Shown here: in pieces, positions 11,966 to 13,590 of the stretch
How positions within the stretch are numbered: the first letter of the stretch is position 1
Layout: every line of letters begins with the position of its first letter
From: RYN-433 sp036558265
Lineage (GTDB): Bacteria; Planctomycetota; Phycisphaerae; Tepidisphaerales; Tepidisphaeraceae
Assembly (NCBI GenBank): GCA_036558265.1
Contig: DATBFY010000621.1
Location: 1-13,590 of the forward strand
DNA length: 13,590 bases
Reading direction: 5' to 3'
The notes under the pieces: generated by a model
The model's database searches: none
Seen by the model: the letters and a program-made list of their open reading frames with translations, nothing else
What the model was told of the DNA's origin: nothing
Position numbers and translations under genes: made by a program

Positions 11966-13590
11966 TGACGACCGTGTTGCGGCAGTTCCTGGTGCGCGTG
12001 AAGCTCGACGGCGCGAGCGTCGAGGCGGCGGCGCCGGTCCGGATTCAGCAGCAGCTGATCGGCAGCGTGACCACGGTGGCGGAGGTCGCCCTCGCCGGCA
12101 CCACGCCGGCCCTCGATACGACAATGGCGGTCACGATCTCGCACATCAACAAAGGCGCTTGGACGCCCGATGGCGACTATGACAGCCGGCCGCTCTTTAC
12201 CGGCATCGTCAATCGCATCTCCGGCGTCGGTGAGCCGCATGGGGTGAGCCTGTCCTGCACCGGCCAACTCGCCAAACTGCGACGCACCCGGACGACCGAT
12301 TACGCCCTGGCCGGCAAGACCGATATTCAAATCGTCAAGGATGTGCTCGACTTTTGCGACATCGACTACGCGCCGAGCAAGATTCACGGCTGGAACTATC
12401 ACCTCGGCACGGCCGATCTGCATGGGGCCGACCCCACGCAGTACCGGCCGTACTGGCGGGCCGGCCAATCCGGGGCCGACCTCATCGCCGAATTGGACCG
12501 CGTCTTCTGGTGCGCGACGATCGAGCTCGGTGACGGCACCATCTTCCGCTTCCCCTATTCCCTGGCGCCCTACTGGTATGTCGAGCCCATCTCCTACGCC
12601 CGCACCTTCGTCCGCGGTCAGACCGGCGTCAGTTTTTATGCCAACGAGCGCGCGCGGGGCGACCTCGACCAGGTGCAGAATTACTGGATCGTGCGTGGGC
12701 TCTCCTTCCCCTGGGGCGAGGGTGAGGATTTCGCCGGCTGCCAGCAGAGCATCATCGCCACCGCCAACGCCGACCACGCCAAGCTCGGTCCCGGCGTCGA
12801 CGTCGGCCCGCAGGAGTTTTCGAGCGACCTGATCGACAGCGAGGAGCTGGCGAAGTGGATCGCGCAGCGGCTGATGGGTGAGCACAACCGTGAGCCCGAC
12901 ACGGTGCGCATCCAGTGTGGCAATGACGCCAAGGTCGGACCGGGGTCACTCATCCTGGTCAAAGACAAAAGCTATGGCATCGACCTGACCAGCGACAAAC
13001 GCTACATCGTCACCGGGGTCAGCCGCGAAGGCGACACGATGCTGATTGACTGCGTTGGCGGGGCGACGGGGGTGATCGGCGCCGTCCATTCTTCCGTCGT
13101 GATCGACTGCAACGGGAGCAGCACCGATGTCGGCACTGATCCCGCCATCCCGGCCGGACCCGATCCCGAAACGCCCGGTATTCCCCCGCTCGATTCCTTT
13201 CCCGACGAGCCGGTCGAGGATCCGCCGCCGGAGCCGCCGGAGAACACCGATGACCCGTTCATCGGGTGCACGGAAACCGGCAACCTCGTCTGTCCGGTTG
13301 GGGCGACTGGCTTCACGGAGCCGGCCGATATGCCGGTCCTCGACTGGCGCGCCAGCGGCTCCGTGCTCTTCAATTGCATCCCCGAGAGCTCGGAGGACGT
13401 CGAGCTGATCGGCTATACCGCCGTGGGACTCAACGGGCATCTCTTCCCCAACGAGACGACGCCGTATGCCGCCAAAACCTTCGACAACGATCTCAACGTC
13501 AGTCCGGGGCCGGGGGTGGTCACGCTCTCCGGCGAGGTCTGGTTCGTGCATGAAGGGGCGGTCCTCACCGTCGAGATCCAGGGCTACGGC
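11965..13590 (+). CDS. tail-tip hub protein (partial, runs off the window)
   Basis: The frame is open for 542 codons from ATG 11965 to the last base of the window with no stop. Residues 1-380 look like a hub of the gpD/gp27 or Tal N-terminal type: a first beta domain ending RPLFTGIVNRISGVGEPHGV, then LSCTGQLAKLRRTRTTDYAL and KTDIQIVKDVLDFCDIDYAP, a second domain with YWRAGQSGADLIAELDRVFW, and later KVGPGSLILVKDKSYGIDL and RYIVTGVSREGDTMLIDCVG. About 390-432 are a proline/acid-rich linker with PPPEPPEN, followed by a further beta-rich domain that continues beyond the window and could be fibre- or carbohydrate-binding. The hub closes the tube tip and usually carries the receptor-binding parts. 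The family call rests on position and domain feel, not on an exact motif. Confidence 0.65.
   Translation, partial: MTTVLRQFLVRVKLDGASVEAAAPVRIQQQLIGSVTTVAEVALAGTTPALDTTMAVTISHINKGAWTPDGDYDSRPLFTGIVNRISGVGEPHGVSLSCTGQLAKLRRTRTTDYALAGKTDIQIVKDVLDFCDIDYAPSKIHGWNYHLGTADLHGADPTQYRPYWRAGQSGADLIAELDRVFWCATIELGDGTIFRFPYSLAPYWYVEPISYARTFVRGQTGVSFYANERARGDLDQVQNYWIVRGLSFPWGEGEDFAGCQQSIIATANADHAKLGPGVDVGPQEFSSDLIDSEELAKWIAQRLMGEHNREPDTVRIQCGNDAKVGPGSLILVKDKSYGIDLTSDKRYIVTGVSREGDTMLIDCVGGATGVIGAVHSSVVIDCNGSSTDVGTDPAIPAGPDPETPGIPPLDSFPDEPVEDPPPEPPENTDDPFIGCTETGNLVCPVGATGFTEPADMPVLDWRASGSVLFNCIPESSEDVELIGYTAVGLNGHLFPNETTPYAAKTFDNDLNVSPGPGVVTLSGEVWFVHEGAVLTVEIQGYG

Overview
The window is a run of late structural genes from a tailed dsDNA bacteriophage or prophage with a long non-contractile tail (siphovirus type). 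The evidence is gene order and protein features: scaffold, HK97-fold capsid protein, connector and neck proteins, tail terminator, one tail-tube gene, tail assembly chaperones, a very long tape measure protein and a tail-tip hub. There is no sheath gene. The DNA is GC-rich with strong G/C third-codon preference, so the host is a high-GC bacterium. The proteins remind me of prophages of Chloroflexota/Thermomicrobia, but that is only an impression and the host is not identified.

Layout. 1-40: probable tail end of an upstream gene. 41-110: possible promoter and a hairpin. 111-1647: scaffold and major capsid protein. 1656-3432: a small acidic/proline-rich protein, then connector, closure, neck (HK97 gp10-like) and tail terminator candidates, almost all joined by stop/start overlaps. 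3448-4214: two unknown small genes. 4221-4754: tail tube. 4754-5657: tail assembly chaperone pair in two frames, apparently joined by a +1 ribosomal frameshift near 5213. 6966-10493: tape measure protein. 11609-11965: small tail protein with a TTG start. 11965 to the end: tail hub protein, cut by the window edge.

The unusual part is a pair of nuclease genes on either side of the tape measure gene. The first (5659-6873) lies on the minus strand, against the operon, and codes for six Cys4 treble-clef-like units followed by a PD-(D/E)XK nuclease domain. The second (10606-11679) lies on the plus strand and codes for five such units followed by a different, Vsr/DUF559-like nuclease domain. They look like free-standing homing endonuclease genes. 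Both start with nearly the same leader of about 55 nt: a hairpin with an invariant GCTG/CAGC upper stem, an outer stem whose three inner base pairs all differ between the copies yet still pair, then ATGGCA, an AGGACCC ribosome-binding segment and the ATG. I think this shared structured leader, combined with one zinc-unit array carrying two alternative catalytic domains, is the most likely undescribed system here.

How the genes work together: the scaffold and capsid protein build the procapsid; connector, closure and neck proteins finish the head and take the tail; chaperones, tape measure, tube and terminator build and cap the tail; the hub forms its tip. The nuclease genes appear to be selfish passengers placed in gene junctions so that every structural gene stays intact. 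No stretch over about 120 bases lacks a gene. I see no tRNA, CRISPR array, insertion sequence or clear intrinsic terminator.
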